Under the pieces are notes generated by a model. The model ran no database searches, had not been told where the DNA came from, and worked only from the letters and a program-made list of their open reading frames with translations. A DNA stretch of 64,000 nucleotides from Oxytricha trifallax (taxonomy: Eukaryota; Ciliophora; Spirotrichea; Sporadotrichida; Oxytrichidae): assembly GCA_000711775.1 (NCBI GenBank), contig ARYC01000258.1:1-64000 (forward strand), written 5' to 3'. The number at the start of each line of letters is the position of its first letter. Positions within the stretch are counted from its first letter, which is position 1. A program made the position numbers and the translations under genes. This document shows positions 1-9,711 of this stretch, one piece after another.

Positions 1-2
1 CT

Positions 3-1166
3 CATAAATCAAGCTGGTACAGACATAAGAAAGAGCATAGAGATGCCAAGCCCACTGTATACTTAAAGCATTATAAAATAGATGGAAAGTATGACTGCTT
101 TGAGTGCCATAAGCAATACTCTCACACAAGAGACTTGAAGAAGCATCTATTAAAAGCTCACCAGAAAGATATAGAAGTTGAGAATCATGAAGTTGAGCTG
201 AAGCTTCTCAACAAAAGAAAAGCGAGGGAATATTCTAAGGTCGTTGTACCTGAATAAGCAAGAGAGTTAGAGTACGTTAGGAAGGCACGCAACCAACTGA
301 CCTTTGAAATAACAAGAATTATGATCAAGATTCAATACAAGAAAATACCGGTTCTTGCTTAAATTGACCTAGATACTTCTCTTTAAAGCTACCTAATATT
401 AGAAGACTCCTTTGATAAGAAAGTTATCAATGATCATCAACACGCATACAAGGTGCATCCCTTCAACTATCTCTTAAGTGATGATAAATATTAGATGGAG
501 TTTACAAATGAGTATCAAGTACTCACTCAAGCAAATTATAAAGAGTGTAGTTACTTAATCAAGCTAGATGCTGTTCTCCTTGCCAAGGATCATGTTGCTT
601 TCAGACTTCCACTCTATGAAATGACCCTTAGAGATTTCATAACTGATCAAAGGAATCATAAGTAACTTGGATAAATAGGAACTCAGACCGTATAAGGTAT
701 TAAAGAGCTTCATAAGTTAGGGTTTGTTCACAGAGATTTGAAGCCAGAAAATATAATGATAAACTTCTCACCTGTAAGAGTAGCAATAATCGATTTCAAC
801 AGAGCTTAAAGAGTGTAAGTATCAAGGCTTGGAACTGTAATGGGAACGCAAGGGTACTATCCAGAAAGAGTGGACTGGAGAGATGGAGACTTTTAGTGGG
901 ATGTGTGGGCTTTAGCAGCAATAATAATAGAGTGCGACATGCCTCGCAATGAATACTACTCTACAAGATGCGAGAAGGATGCTAAACAAAGAATAAAGCA
1001 ATTTATTGACAAAACAAGAGTATCTCAATCAATAAAACAAATGGCAGAGTATATAATAATTAAACCAAACTCAAGATCAGACATATCAATAGAGTAGATA
1101 GAGTTCTGGTTAAGTAAGATAAACTTCAGACCTCTCCCACATGATCCTAAGGTGCATTTTGAGTGA
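3..1166 (+). CDS. TBE 57 kD ORF, C2H2 zinc finger and protein-kinase-like protein (5' end off the window)
   Basis: Open for 387 codons from the window edge to TGA at 1164-1166 with TAA/TAG as Gln and no frameshift. The N-terminal part starts in the second half of one zinc finger (His pair near residues 8 and 12), followed by a full C2H2 finger at about residues 30-53 (CFEC...HLLKAH). The C-terminal half is kinase-like: the catalytic loop HRDLKPEN lies at residues 243-250, and the usual DFG is DFN at 264-266. I see no clear glycine-rich loop, so kinase activity is uncertain. TBE elements of Oxytricha carry a 57 kD ORF of this architecture; its role in transposition or excision is not established. 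Absence of disruptions suggests a young or selected copy. The start codon is outside the window. Confidence 0.85.
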
Positions 1167-1268
1167 TAAAATTAAATACAATTACTATAAATTTCACATT
1201 AAAACCTATTAATAACCCCAACCCCTAACAAATTCCCTACAAATCAAAGCACTTATAAACCTCATTAA

Positions 1269-1285
1269 GGGGTTTTGGGGTTTTG
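1269..1285 (+). repeat. Telomere-like tip of TBE-A
   Basis: Exact G4T4G4T4G, 17 bases, matching the C4A4-type tips of TBE inverted repeats. It is an internal transposon end, not a chromosome end: coding sequence of a second TBE begins within a few bases of it. Confidence 0.9.
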
Positions 1286-1288
1286 ATT

Positions 1289-1473
1289 ATTAGGAGCAAT
1301 TTAATGGAGATAGTTTGATAAAAATGGAAATCAATCTGTGAAACTTGGAACAAGTTTTTCAATGCTTCTCCGCATATCTTTTCAAGGTTGACCTCCAGTA
1401 GGTCCTGCCTATTTAGGAGTAAGATTTTAATAAACTTAGAATGGATATCCATAATTTTAAATTTCATTAACAT
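1289..1473 (-). pseudogene. N-terminal fragment of the TBE-B 57 kD ORF, cut by the TBE-A insertion
   Basis: About 61 codons from ATG at 1473, containing the motif MDIHSKFIKILL. The same peptide, with substitutions, occurs in TBE-C at 45703-45906 in the same position relative to the 22 kD gene. That places it at the start of the 57 kD gene, which points away from the transposase end. After codon 61 the frame runs into the TBE-A tip, so the gene is truncated. The true start may be upstream: TBE-C and TBE-B differ by one base just before MDIHSKF, so the first residues are uncertain. Confidence 0.6.
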
Positions 1474-1731
1474 TTCTAGAAAGAGAGAGCAAGATGGAGT
1501 CTATGAATGATGCAATGATGAGAATTTAATCTTAAGATTTAATAGGAAAATTTCGAAGTAAAGAGGACCTCTATAGATATTTGATATAGCAAAGTAAGTT
1601 CTTAAGTAAGATTAATAAATTTATTATAGTTTGATTGTTCATGCCAACTTACTTAGGAGGGAACTAAAATCTCATTCTTAAAAGCCTTACTAAGTGAAGA
1701 CAAAAAAGCTTTTAAGTCTAATGATATAAAG

Positions 1732-2373
1732 ATGATAGAGATACCTAACTACCCTGAAATATCAGTGACAAATCTATATGACGGTGCTGTGAGTAATCCG
1801 GACGTAGCTCTCTACCTTCCATCAAAGCTACAGCTCTCTAATAAGTTTCCAGAGAGAAACTTTTTCTTCGGTGTTGTTGGAACTCTGAAACCTGAGTACT
1901 TAAATGAAGTTATTTAAGAAGCTCGAAAAAACGCTTCAGCATCTCTCCTGAAGAAAAGAGAAGCAAGGTATTAAAATCAGTGACTTCTGGCTGTTGGAAC
2001 TTCAAAAGCATCCTTTCATCTCAAGTAAGTTTAGTCTTCTAACTTTTTAGAAAAAACTGGTACTGCTATTTACTAGATGAAAGAGCGCAGCAAATTAAAC
2101 AGAGAGAGAAAGTCTCAAGTAAAGCATGAATTGAGTAAGAGACTCCTCAAAGATTTCTAAAAGTCAGATGAGATGAACATAGATGCAGGGGCTGGCACTA
2201 AGAGAAGAAACATAGGCCCAGACAAGCCTTAAGAGGAAGAAATGAAAGAGAAGCCAAATCCCTTTTACGTACAAATTTAATATGTGAACTTAATCATTCG
2301 TTTAAATATAATACTTATTTATAAACACAAAATCTCCCTTCTCTTGCGCACACTTTAGCTTTCTCATCACTGA
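1732..2373 (+). pseudogene. TBE-B 22 kD ORF, disrupted by frameshifts
   Basis: Reads from ATG 1732 (MIEIPNYPEISVTNLYDG...) as the TBE 22 kD protein, whose function is unknown. In this frame a TGA occurs at 1981-1983. The plausible reading slips by one base at a run of six A's near 1925-1931, follows another frame through a segment with SISPEEKRSKVLKSVTSGC, then slips back near 2095-2110 to a charged tail (KRLLKDFQKSDEMNIDAGAG). The two slips cancel, as expected of a decayed gene or of two single-base sequence errors. The frame ends at 2371-2373, overlapping the convergent transposase by about 80 bases. Homologous sequence continues upstream of 1732, so the start may be further left. Confidence 0.6.
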
Positions 2374-3343
2374 CTCTTTTAGCAGCACTCTTAATAAAAT
2401 CGACTGTATCTATCTTTAAATCATGCATCAGATGGTAGAGCAGCAATTTCTTATAATGACCTTTCAATAACCCCCAATATAATTCAATTCCATTGAACTA
2501 AGGGCTGTAAGGAACATTAAATACAGGTGTTATATTTAGCCTTTCATATTCCTTCCTTGAGTCTTTAGTTTTATGAACTGACAAGTTATCAACGAATAGA
2601 ATAATCTCTTAGTCAGCGTACTTATCTCTGAGTTATTGCAAGAACTTAATATATTATTCAGTCTTTATAGAACGAGGGTGAATAACATAAGTCTCGAGGC
2701 CACTATCTTCACTTATTCCTCCAAGAATTGCATGAGTTTACACCTTAACTTTTTAGTCATAAACTTCTATATTACTATACCTCTTGTACCAAGACCTTGA
2801 TATAAATGTATTGAATGTAAATACAGCCTCATCAGCGTGTATGAACTTTATATTATGCTCTTAAGACCTCTGCATATAATCGAATATATAATTTAAATTA
2901 GTCTTATAAAATGGAACATTAAAGTCAATCACTCTCTTAATGCGATTGACAGTCTTGTAAGATATCCCGATCTATTTATATAAGTTAGCTATAGATAAAG
3001 CAGATATGTGAAGCTCAGGAAATTTGCGATGAAACATAACAGCCCTCTAGGATAGAGAGAAATGAGACCAGTATTTAAGAATCTTATCATTAATAAGATA
3101 GTCAATATGATGTTGCTTAAATTTAAAGGGTCTCATAGGCTTAGAATTAAGAAGCTATATCTTTAAATTTAATGCTAATAGACAGTGAGACCTCACAGTT
3201 GCAGGAGATTTATGTAGTAGCCTTACTATAGATGTGTAATTAAGAATAGGTTTGAGATGATTACTATAATCATCGCAACCATATCGCAACTTAAACAATA
3301 AATCTATATACTCACTGTCATAAACTGACCCCAAACCTCGCAT
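2294..3343 (-). CDS. TBE 42 kD transposase (DDE, Tc1/mariner-like), apparently intact
   Basis: A 349-residue ORF from ATG 3343 to TGA 2294-2296 under the ciliate code; many glutamines are TAA/TAG. It has the three catalytic acidic residues of the Tc1/mariner/IS630 superfamily: D171 in IHADEAVF, D252 in LFVDNLSVHK, E287 in NGIELYWG. With 34 residues between the last two, this is a DD34E triad. The N-terminal third is basic with a probable DNA-binding helix-turn-helix. TBE transposases act in the developing macronucleus of Oxytricha, where they are needed for accurate DNA elimination; that is established for the family, and their action at this copy is inference. The start is near the element tip (3453-3469), as in TBE-C. 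No stop or frameshift is visible. Confidence 0.92.
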
Positions 3344-3452
3344 ATACTCACTTAAATTACAAATATTTAAACATTAAACCCCTACATAAACCCTATTAAA
3401 ACCCTAATAAGGTATGCGTTAATAGTCTACTTTTATTAATCAAACTACTGAA

Positions 3453-3469
3453 AGGGTTTTGGGGTTTTG
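3453..3469 (-). repeat. Telomere-like tip of TBE-B
   Basis: AGGGTTTTGGGGTTTTG, one base short of perfect G4T4 repeats, followed by AAT (3470-3472), an ANT-type target site. The adjacent ~80 bases resemble the right tip region of TBE-C. Confidence 0.85.
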
Positions 3470-3472
3470 AAT

Positions 3473-4233
3473 CACTACTGAGTTTTTTTGATAAAATATT
3501 TTAATAGAAAAATATATATTTTTACAACTATATGAATTCCAAATTAATGCTAAATTGATGAATAGCTTTTTTATATAAATAGATTATTTTCATGAAGAAA
3601 TATTTATAAATTTCAGAAGATTATTAAATGAGTTTAATTAATATATTATTTATTAAATTGTGAATTAATACTTTTTTAAAAAAGCATCCACATTTATAAT
3701 TTTAAAATATAGTAATTTGCAATATTTCTTATATTAGTTTAAATAATTTTGATAGAAACTTCTAGCTTAATGAAGAAATTAATATTATGTACTTTCTCCC
3801 TCTAAATTAATTTTAATTTATTATCAAAACACTTTAATAAATAGACTTGCATTTTTAAGATTTATATTTTAAAATATGAATAAATGTGTTGTAGTTGCAC
3901 ATTCCTCACTCTATATCATCTTCGCAAGAATTAGATTATCTGAAACTTGAAATAGCGCTTTTAGAAGAAACACTATCGCAGTTTGAAATGTAAAATATAA
4001 AGTTTTATAAAATGTTAAGGAGATTGTCAAAGTCATTTGCTTTGCATGGATTCTTATTACTTTAAATGCATGTTGTTGTCCATCTGCTTTTTTTAATATT
4101 TTAATAGTTTTATATCTAATTATTATTTCTTTTTTATACTTTGCCTGTTAAATTCTTATTGTAAAATATATAAATAGAATCAAAATTGAAATAGTATTAA
4201 AGCTTTATTAATATATTGAAAACTTGGGGGTCA
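3473..4233. other. AT-rich flank with a GC-richer coding-like islet at 3886-4075
   Basis: Mostly AT-rich DNA. At 3886-4075 on the plus strand one frame reads as a plausible coiled-coil-like peptide (SQELDYLKLEIALLEETLSQ). That frame is TGA-free from 3880 to 4968, straight through the inverted repeat that follows. About 17 TGA triplets occur on this strand in the interval and none is in this frame, which is suggestive but not proof. The two arms of the inverted repeat differ mostly at amino-acid-changing positions, which argues against a protein under selection there. Confidence 0.25.
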
Positions 4234-4815
4234 TATCTGAGCCAAAGTTATTTTTTACACTTTTAATAAGCTGGCGTACTTGCTCCTAGTAAAATTATGG
4301 TCAGAGAATACGAAAAAGATATTTTTAATTACGAGAGATTTCTCTAAAGTGTTGAAGACATACAAATAGAGTCTCTGTTTTTTCATAAAATTATATAAAT
4401 ATTTTTATTTTTTCATAATTTTTTTCTTCTCAATTTATTCACTTTTAAACTATGTAAATTACTAAAATTCTTGTTAAAAAGTTATTTAACACAAATAAAT
4501 TAAAAAATTTTACAATTATTATTTAAAATAAGTATTTTGAATATTATAATATCTGGTAAGATAACTTTTTAACAAGAATTTTAGTAATTTACATAGTTTA
4601 AAAGTGAATAAATTGAGAAGAAAAAAATTATGAAAAAATAAAAATATTTATGTAATTTTATGAAAAAACAGAGACTCGATTTGTGTGTCTTCAACACTTT
4701 AGAGAAATCTCTCGTAATTAAAAATATCTTTTTCGTATTTTATGACCATAATTTTATTAGGAGCAAATACGCCAGCTTATTAAAAGTGTAAAAAATAACT
4801 TTGGCTCAGATATTG
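4234..4815. repeat. Palindromic element, arms about 255 bp, loop about 70 bp
   Basis: Left arm about 4234-4490, right arm about 4560-4813, nearly perfect inverted copies starting TATCTGAGCCAAAG. Scattered differences (for example 4307-4318 against its partner near 4740) show the arms have diverged, so the palindrome is not a simple sequencing fold-back. No transposase is visible; it fits a foldback or MITE-like non-autonomous element. Confidence 0.85.
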
Positions 4816-5160
4816 TCGCTTTGTTAATATAAGACTTCCCCTCCCGAGAAGCTTACAAAATTTCATTTGAATTAAATTAAATTTAATTATGTATTAGTGT
4901 TCATAATATGTGATATATAAGGAATCTTGATGCCTACTAAGGTCGAGACATCTGTATTATTATATAAATGACTTGATTGCTAAATCATTACTGAGCTCGC
5001 ATGCTTAGTCAAATTTTGAATATATTTACCTAAATTTAATTTATTGTTTTTATATAAAAAACATTGATATTTAAATAATCATAATCTTGCCTTCTTAATT
5101 TTTTAACAATGAACCAATATTCGACTACAGCTGATTATTTATAACTCATTTTTATACATA
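4816..5160. other. AT-rich spacer with a moderately GC-rich patch
   Basis: The patch at 4830-5015 is GC-richer than its surroundings. It can be read as protein on either strand, so no gene is called. The remainder shows nothing recognisable. Confidence 0.3.
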
Positions 5161-5164
5161 ACTC

Positions 5165-5585
5165 TTTTGGGGGGGAAGTTTCCTGTCCCCTTTGGTAGTT
5201 TCTTGCCCCAACATTAAATTTTATATATTTTGCAATAAATTTAATAGAAACAAATAAATTTTAATTTAAATTACCATAACCATATATTATACAACATTTA
5301 TTACGATATAATTTTCAAGGTACATAATTATTCTTTATCAAATTATATATTATTAACAAGGCTAAAATAATTGTTTTTTATTAATAATTAATGTAATTTT
5401 CATTAAAATGTAAATTCTTTATCAAGTAGAAATGATATTTGAAGCTGAATTAAAAAAACTACATCATAATTGATGATAAAAATTCTTTGTAAATTATAAA
5501 AAAAACATATTTTTCTGTATGGGGCAGGAAACTTCCCCTTTGAGTGCATATAAATTTTTGGGGCAGGAAACTTCCTCTCACTCTT
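5165..5585. repeat. Inverted-repeat element built on a GGGGCAGGAAACTTCC motif
   Basis: The motif GGGGCAGGAAACTTCC occurs twice on the plus strand at about 5522-5537 and 5560-5576. It occurs in inverted form at 5175-5215 (AAGTTTCCTGTCCCC, then a degenerate second copy). The intervening ~300 bases are AT-rich. Related sequence recurs at 26370-26450 and 27580-27602, so this is a dispersed repeat. Confidence 0.65.
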
Positions 5586-5589
5586 TTTA

Positions 5590-8500
5590 ATCATAAAAAT
5601 TTACCATTATATTTTATATTTATATAGTTTTTTATTATTTATATTGGCTTTAGACTTATATAATTTAGGGGAACTTATGACTTCCTAATTATATTCTTAA
5701 ATTTAATAATGAGTATCTCTTTTTGAGGAATTATTGTCTTGTATTTTAGAATCTTTTATTAATGACAAATCATTTTTTATATAAATTAGATATTAAAATA
5801 ATAAAAATATAATACTAATCTCTTAATTTATTAGTTGTAGATCCATTGTCAATAATAAATTTACAAAATAGATAAAATAATTTATTAAAAAATATGCATT
5901 AAATAAAATTAATTTAATACAATAAGGTACTAGAGTTTCTGAGATATCTTGCTTTCAGGTATTTTTTAAATTAAGGTCTACTATGAGAAATATAATTTTT
6001 AGTAATTTAATTAATATAAATTTTTAATTTTATATTAAATTTTATTATAAATATTCTACTTTGACAAAGTCATTTATAATTGGCCACCTTCATTTTTTGA
6101 ATTTGTTTAATTATTTAATTTTTTAGATGAGAAATTACCCTAGTTATTACCATTTAATTTTATCTGAGTTTAATAATTTTACCTATAATCAATGAACTCT
6201 TTTGGAATTTCCATCATCATTTTTGATTATTTATTTTAATGACGAACTTTGGCAAGCTTCTATTAATAATTTTAAAAATATTTTGTATCTGATTAGATTA
6301 ATATTATTTCTACAAATTATGTAAATATTAATAACAGTTCTTAATCAATTTTCTAAAAATATAAAAAATTAATATTCTATAATAAACTTAATTCTTTAAA
6401 TTTTATACTAAGCCTCTTTTCATTCTGTGAAGGAGCACGTCTATGGATAGTATTTTTGTTATTTGGTCTGATAAATCAATTTGAATATATTTTTATATAT
6501 TAATAAATTGGAACTTTTAAATTGGTCTGAGTTGGTAATCCAAAACATCTTTTTGCTAAAATATTAAAGTCTTTGTTCCCGAAAAATTTTTAATTATTCC
6601 TTTATCTATGACCTTATATTTAATTACTAATGAAAATAATTTTATTAACCTTTTGAAAATCCCCTACATTTGTGATTCTTGATGACTTTTTTAGCCTATT
6701 AAATTCGACATAATTTTAAAGGTTTTTTATTGAATTTTCAATAATTTAAATAAATAAGTTTTTATTTAAATAAAAAATAATCCCCCCCTTATCTAAAAAT
6801 GCAAAGTTAAATAATAAATTAAATAAAAAAAAATAAATTAAAAATTTTACAAATAAATAAATTAATAATTTTATTTATAATTTAATTTTAGCAACAATCA
6901 ATTTAATTATTTTTAAATTTATATTTATTAATAATACCCATTAATATACATTATCCTATATTTTTAATTCGAGTTGTTATTAGACTAGATTCATGACTGG
7001 GCTCTATTAAATTTAAATACTTTTTCTTATTTGTTTTTGAGAAGTATTATTTTAGTAGGTAAAATATAAATCATATAGTAATTTTATTAAGTTTCCTAAT
7101 AGCATTCTAATGATTTAGGGCACAATTTATCATTTATAGTATCTGGGCTTTTCAGACGATCTGCAAAAATATTATTATTTATATTTAATTTTATTATTGA
7201 TGGTGTCTTACTACCGCTCAATACAATTTAATTTCTAGCCTGTTGCTACCATGAGCCCAATCTCAATTTTATTAAAAAATTTTGAATATGAAAGTAAATA
7301 TATAGATATATTTTAATCTCATATTCTTATTTTTTGAAGCTTTATCTCCAAATTCCAAGAAAAAATTAAAAAACTAAGTATATATTCATATTATTATAGA
7401 CATATTAATGATTTGGAAGGCAATGATATAAACAATCATATATTAAACAAAATTCCCGTTGTCATTGTCATTATAGTAATAAGTTTGAAGGGATGGGGAA
7501 AGTTACCTGGTAAGTAATTTTATATTTATATATATATATATATTACTTGAATTATGCATTAAAATATATATCTTATAATTTTGTTAGCAAATTTATTTCA
7601 AAGAGAATAAATAAAAAATTCTTTAAGTTTTTCAAAATCCTAAATGTAAATGTTGTCTTATATCATAACATTTGAATAATTAAATCATTTTTAAATAGAA
7701 TTCTTACCAATTATTTGATTCTCTAATAAAATTAAGATTTTTTAAAGAGAAAATACTAATTGTTATGTAGTAGATTTAGCGCAAATTAATAAAGTATGCA
7801 TTAAATTATTCGAATCACAAGTAGTGGAGGACACGTAAGTGTTTTATGGTTGTCAAATAAAAACATAATTACTACTAAAACAACAAAAATATTTTTAAAA
7901 AAATATTTAAAATTATTGCTTGCCAGTAAATATCCCTAAAATCTTTTTTTATCTTAAGAAATGGCAAAAAAGTTTCCCCAAAATATTTTTTTAAATATTA
8001 CTTCACTTATTATTCTGATTCCGAAATGGGTTTTAAAATAAGGTAATTCTCGCAAAATAAATAAAAATTGTGGTATAATTAATTATATAAAGGGTCATAA
8101 TTTAAAAATGTTAAATAATTTCTCAAATAACAATTAATCCAATACATTTCATATTTATTTTAACAATTATTTATAGAAAGTTAGATTATTAGTTCTTTGT
8201 CTAATTAGTGGGTGTAATCACGCTGGATGTATATTAAAAAGGAAGTTACACTAATTACAAATGTTTTTGATTGTTTTTATTGATTTAAGGAGTTTAATAT
8301 ATTTTTGCATTTTACTATTTGATATTTAGAGGGTTGTTTAATTTATTTTTGGCTAAATCATTTTACATTTTTTAATTAAAATTTAAACAATTCAAACCAA
8401 AATTTAGTTTTGATTTGCTAGTTTGTTTATTAATGAGATTATTTTGCAATTACTGATTTATATTTGAATTATTTGATGACGATTTATTTTCCCTTGTATT

Positions 8501-8590
8501 GATTTAGGTTGTTAAATATTAATATTTTAAAAATTATAGAAATTAAGCAAGTTACTTTATTGATTAAAATGATAACTAAATAAAGGTATA
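5590..8590. other. AT-rich, gene-free germline DNA
   Basis: About 3 kb at very low GC with homopolymer runs, short TA repeats (near 7531-7545) and isolated C or G runs. I see no gene or long inverted repeat. Confidence 0.5.
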
Positions 8591-8595
8591 TTTTG

Positions 8596-8712
8596 AATAG
8601 AAGAGAGACCCTGGAGTGTTTTCAGTGGTTGACTGACCACTTTGGAATCCTCTTTCGAAATCTTTTGAGACACGCATTTACTAAGTATCATTAGATATTA
8701 GACCGTGTACAT
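8596..8712 (+). other. Coding-like islet next to a palindromic element
   Basis: A sharply GC-richer stretch of about 115 bases in AT-rich DNA. One plus-strand frame reads ETLECFQWLTDHFGILFRNL and onward to about 8712, using rare residues such as Trp, Cys and His in a protein-like way. It has no start or stop and stops being protein-like about 30 bases before the palindromic element at 8742. It could be a short macronuclear-destined segment, an exon remnant, or chance. Confidence 0.3.
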
Positions 8713-8741
8713 TTAAAAATCAAATATAAATCATATATAAT

Positions 8742-9705
8742 TGTCCTGACCAAGGACCCCCCCTCTCCAACCCCTCCCCCTCAGCCGAATCCCCCCCCCT
8801 CAAACCGAGAATCACCTTTTATTATACTTTTATTGTAGTCTTTTATGAATTTATTTTTTACTCAGAATAAATTTCTTGCCCTTAGGGGAGATATTAATAT
8901 TTTGATAAGTGTCACTACGTCCGTCGACTTTTCTTAGAACATACTCCTATAAGGAAATATTTATAATAAATTTTAATTTTGACTATCATGAGTTATAATA
9001 TGATTAAATTGATAGACATAAATTTGAATTCAAAATTTTTAACTTAAATCTTTTACACTCTTCTATATAGTAAAAATTAATATAAAAAAATTTCCTATTA
9101 TTTTTAACCTCTTTTAAATATAAACACTTTTATTATTAATACTTATTTAGTTAATCACTATTAAAATCTTATTTTATTCATATATATATATATTTGAATG
9201 GTAATCCTAAACATAAATATTGTCTTTAATTTTCAATAAACTAAGCTTAATAAATAAGATTTTAATAGTAATTAACTAAATAAGTAATAATAATAAAAAT
9301 TTTTATATTTAAATGAAGTTTAAAAGAATAGGAAATTTTTTTATATTAATTTTTACTATATAGTAGAGTGTAAGTGATTTAAGTTATAAGAAATCTTGAA
9401 TTCAAATTTATGTCTATCAATTAAATCATATTATTAATCATGATAGTCAAAATTAAACCTTATTATAAATATTTCCTATGGGAGTATGTAATAAACAAAA
9501 GTTGACGGACGTAGAGGAACTTATCAAAATATATTTTTAACAGTAATATCTGCCCGAAGGGCAAGAAATTTATTCTGAGTAAAAATTAAATTCATAAAAA
9601 ACTATAATAAAAGGGGATTCTCGGTTTGAGGGGGGAGGGGGTCTCGGTTGAGGGGTGGAGGGGTCTCTGCTGAGGGGGGTAGGTGGGGGGGTCTCGGTCA
9701 GAACA
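8742..9705. mobile_element. Family-C palindromic element (964 bp) with 6-bp target duplication TATAAT
   Basis: Long inverted-repeat element. Left arm about 8742-9178, loop about 70 bp, right arm about 9250-9705. Ends are TGTCCTGACC and its partner GGTCAGAACA, so the element runs TG...CA. The flanks are TATAAT at 8736-8741 and at 9706-9711, a perfect 6-bp duplication. The first ~90 bases of each arm are C-rich (left) or G-rich (right) and contain three or four tandem units of the type ACCGAGAnCCCCC. The same terminal motif occurs in elements at 60616-61253 and 61890-62576. No ORF is evident; probably non-autonomous. Confidence 0.82.
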
Positions 9706-9711
9706 TATAAT

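Larger units (their letters stand above)
1..1285 (+). mobile_element. TBE-A: partial telomere-bearing element (3' end of the 57 kD gene plus one terminus)
   Basis: Right-hand part of a TBE transposon of the Oxytricha type, continuing beyond the left edge. It contains most of the zinc-finger/kinase ORF (3-1166) and ends in a 17-base G4T4G4T4G block at 1269-1285, the telomere-like tip typical of TBE inverted repeats. The next three bases, ATT at 1286-1288, fit the ANT target site known for TBEs. What follows is the interior of another TBE (57 kD N-terminal coding sequence on the minus strand), so TBE-A appears to have jumped into TBE-B. The left tip and the left copy of the ATT duplication lie outside the window. 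Confidence 0.88.
1289..3469 (-). mobile_element. TBE-B: telomere-bearing element interrupted by TBE-A
   Basis: Second TBE, in the opposite sense. Reading from its intact tip on the right (AGGGTTTTGGGGTTTTG, 3453-3469, then AAT at 3470-3472) inward, it holds the transposase (minus), the 22 kD ORF (plus), and the start of the 57 kD ORF (minus), where it is broken by TBE-A at 1286-1289. The remainder of TBE-B should lie to the left of TBE-A, outside the window. The gene order and directions match those of TBE-C at 43.8-46.5 kb. Confidence 0.88.

Noticed and set aside
1269..1285. Chromosome telomere
   Set aside because: The G4T4 block continues directly into transposon coding sequence and matches TBE tips at 3453 and 43805; it is an element end.
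5403..5594. 63-codon minus-strand ORF with repeated FPAP peptides
   Set aside because: The repeated peptides come from the GGGGCAGGAAACTTCC motif copies; not a gene.
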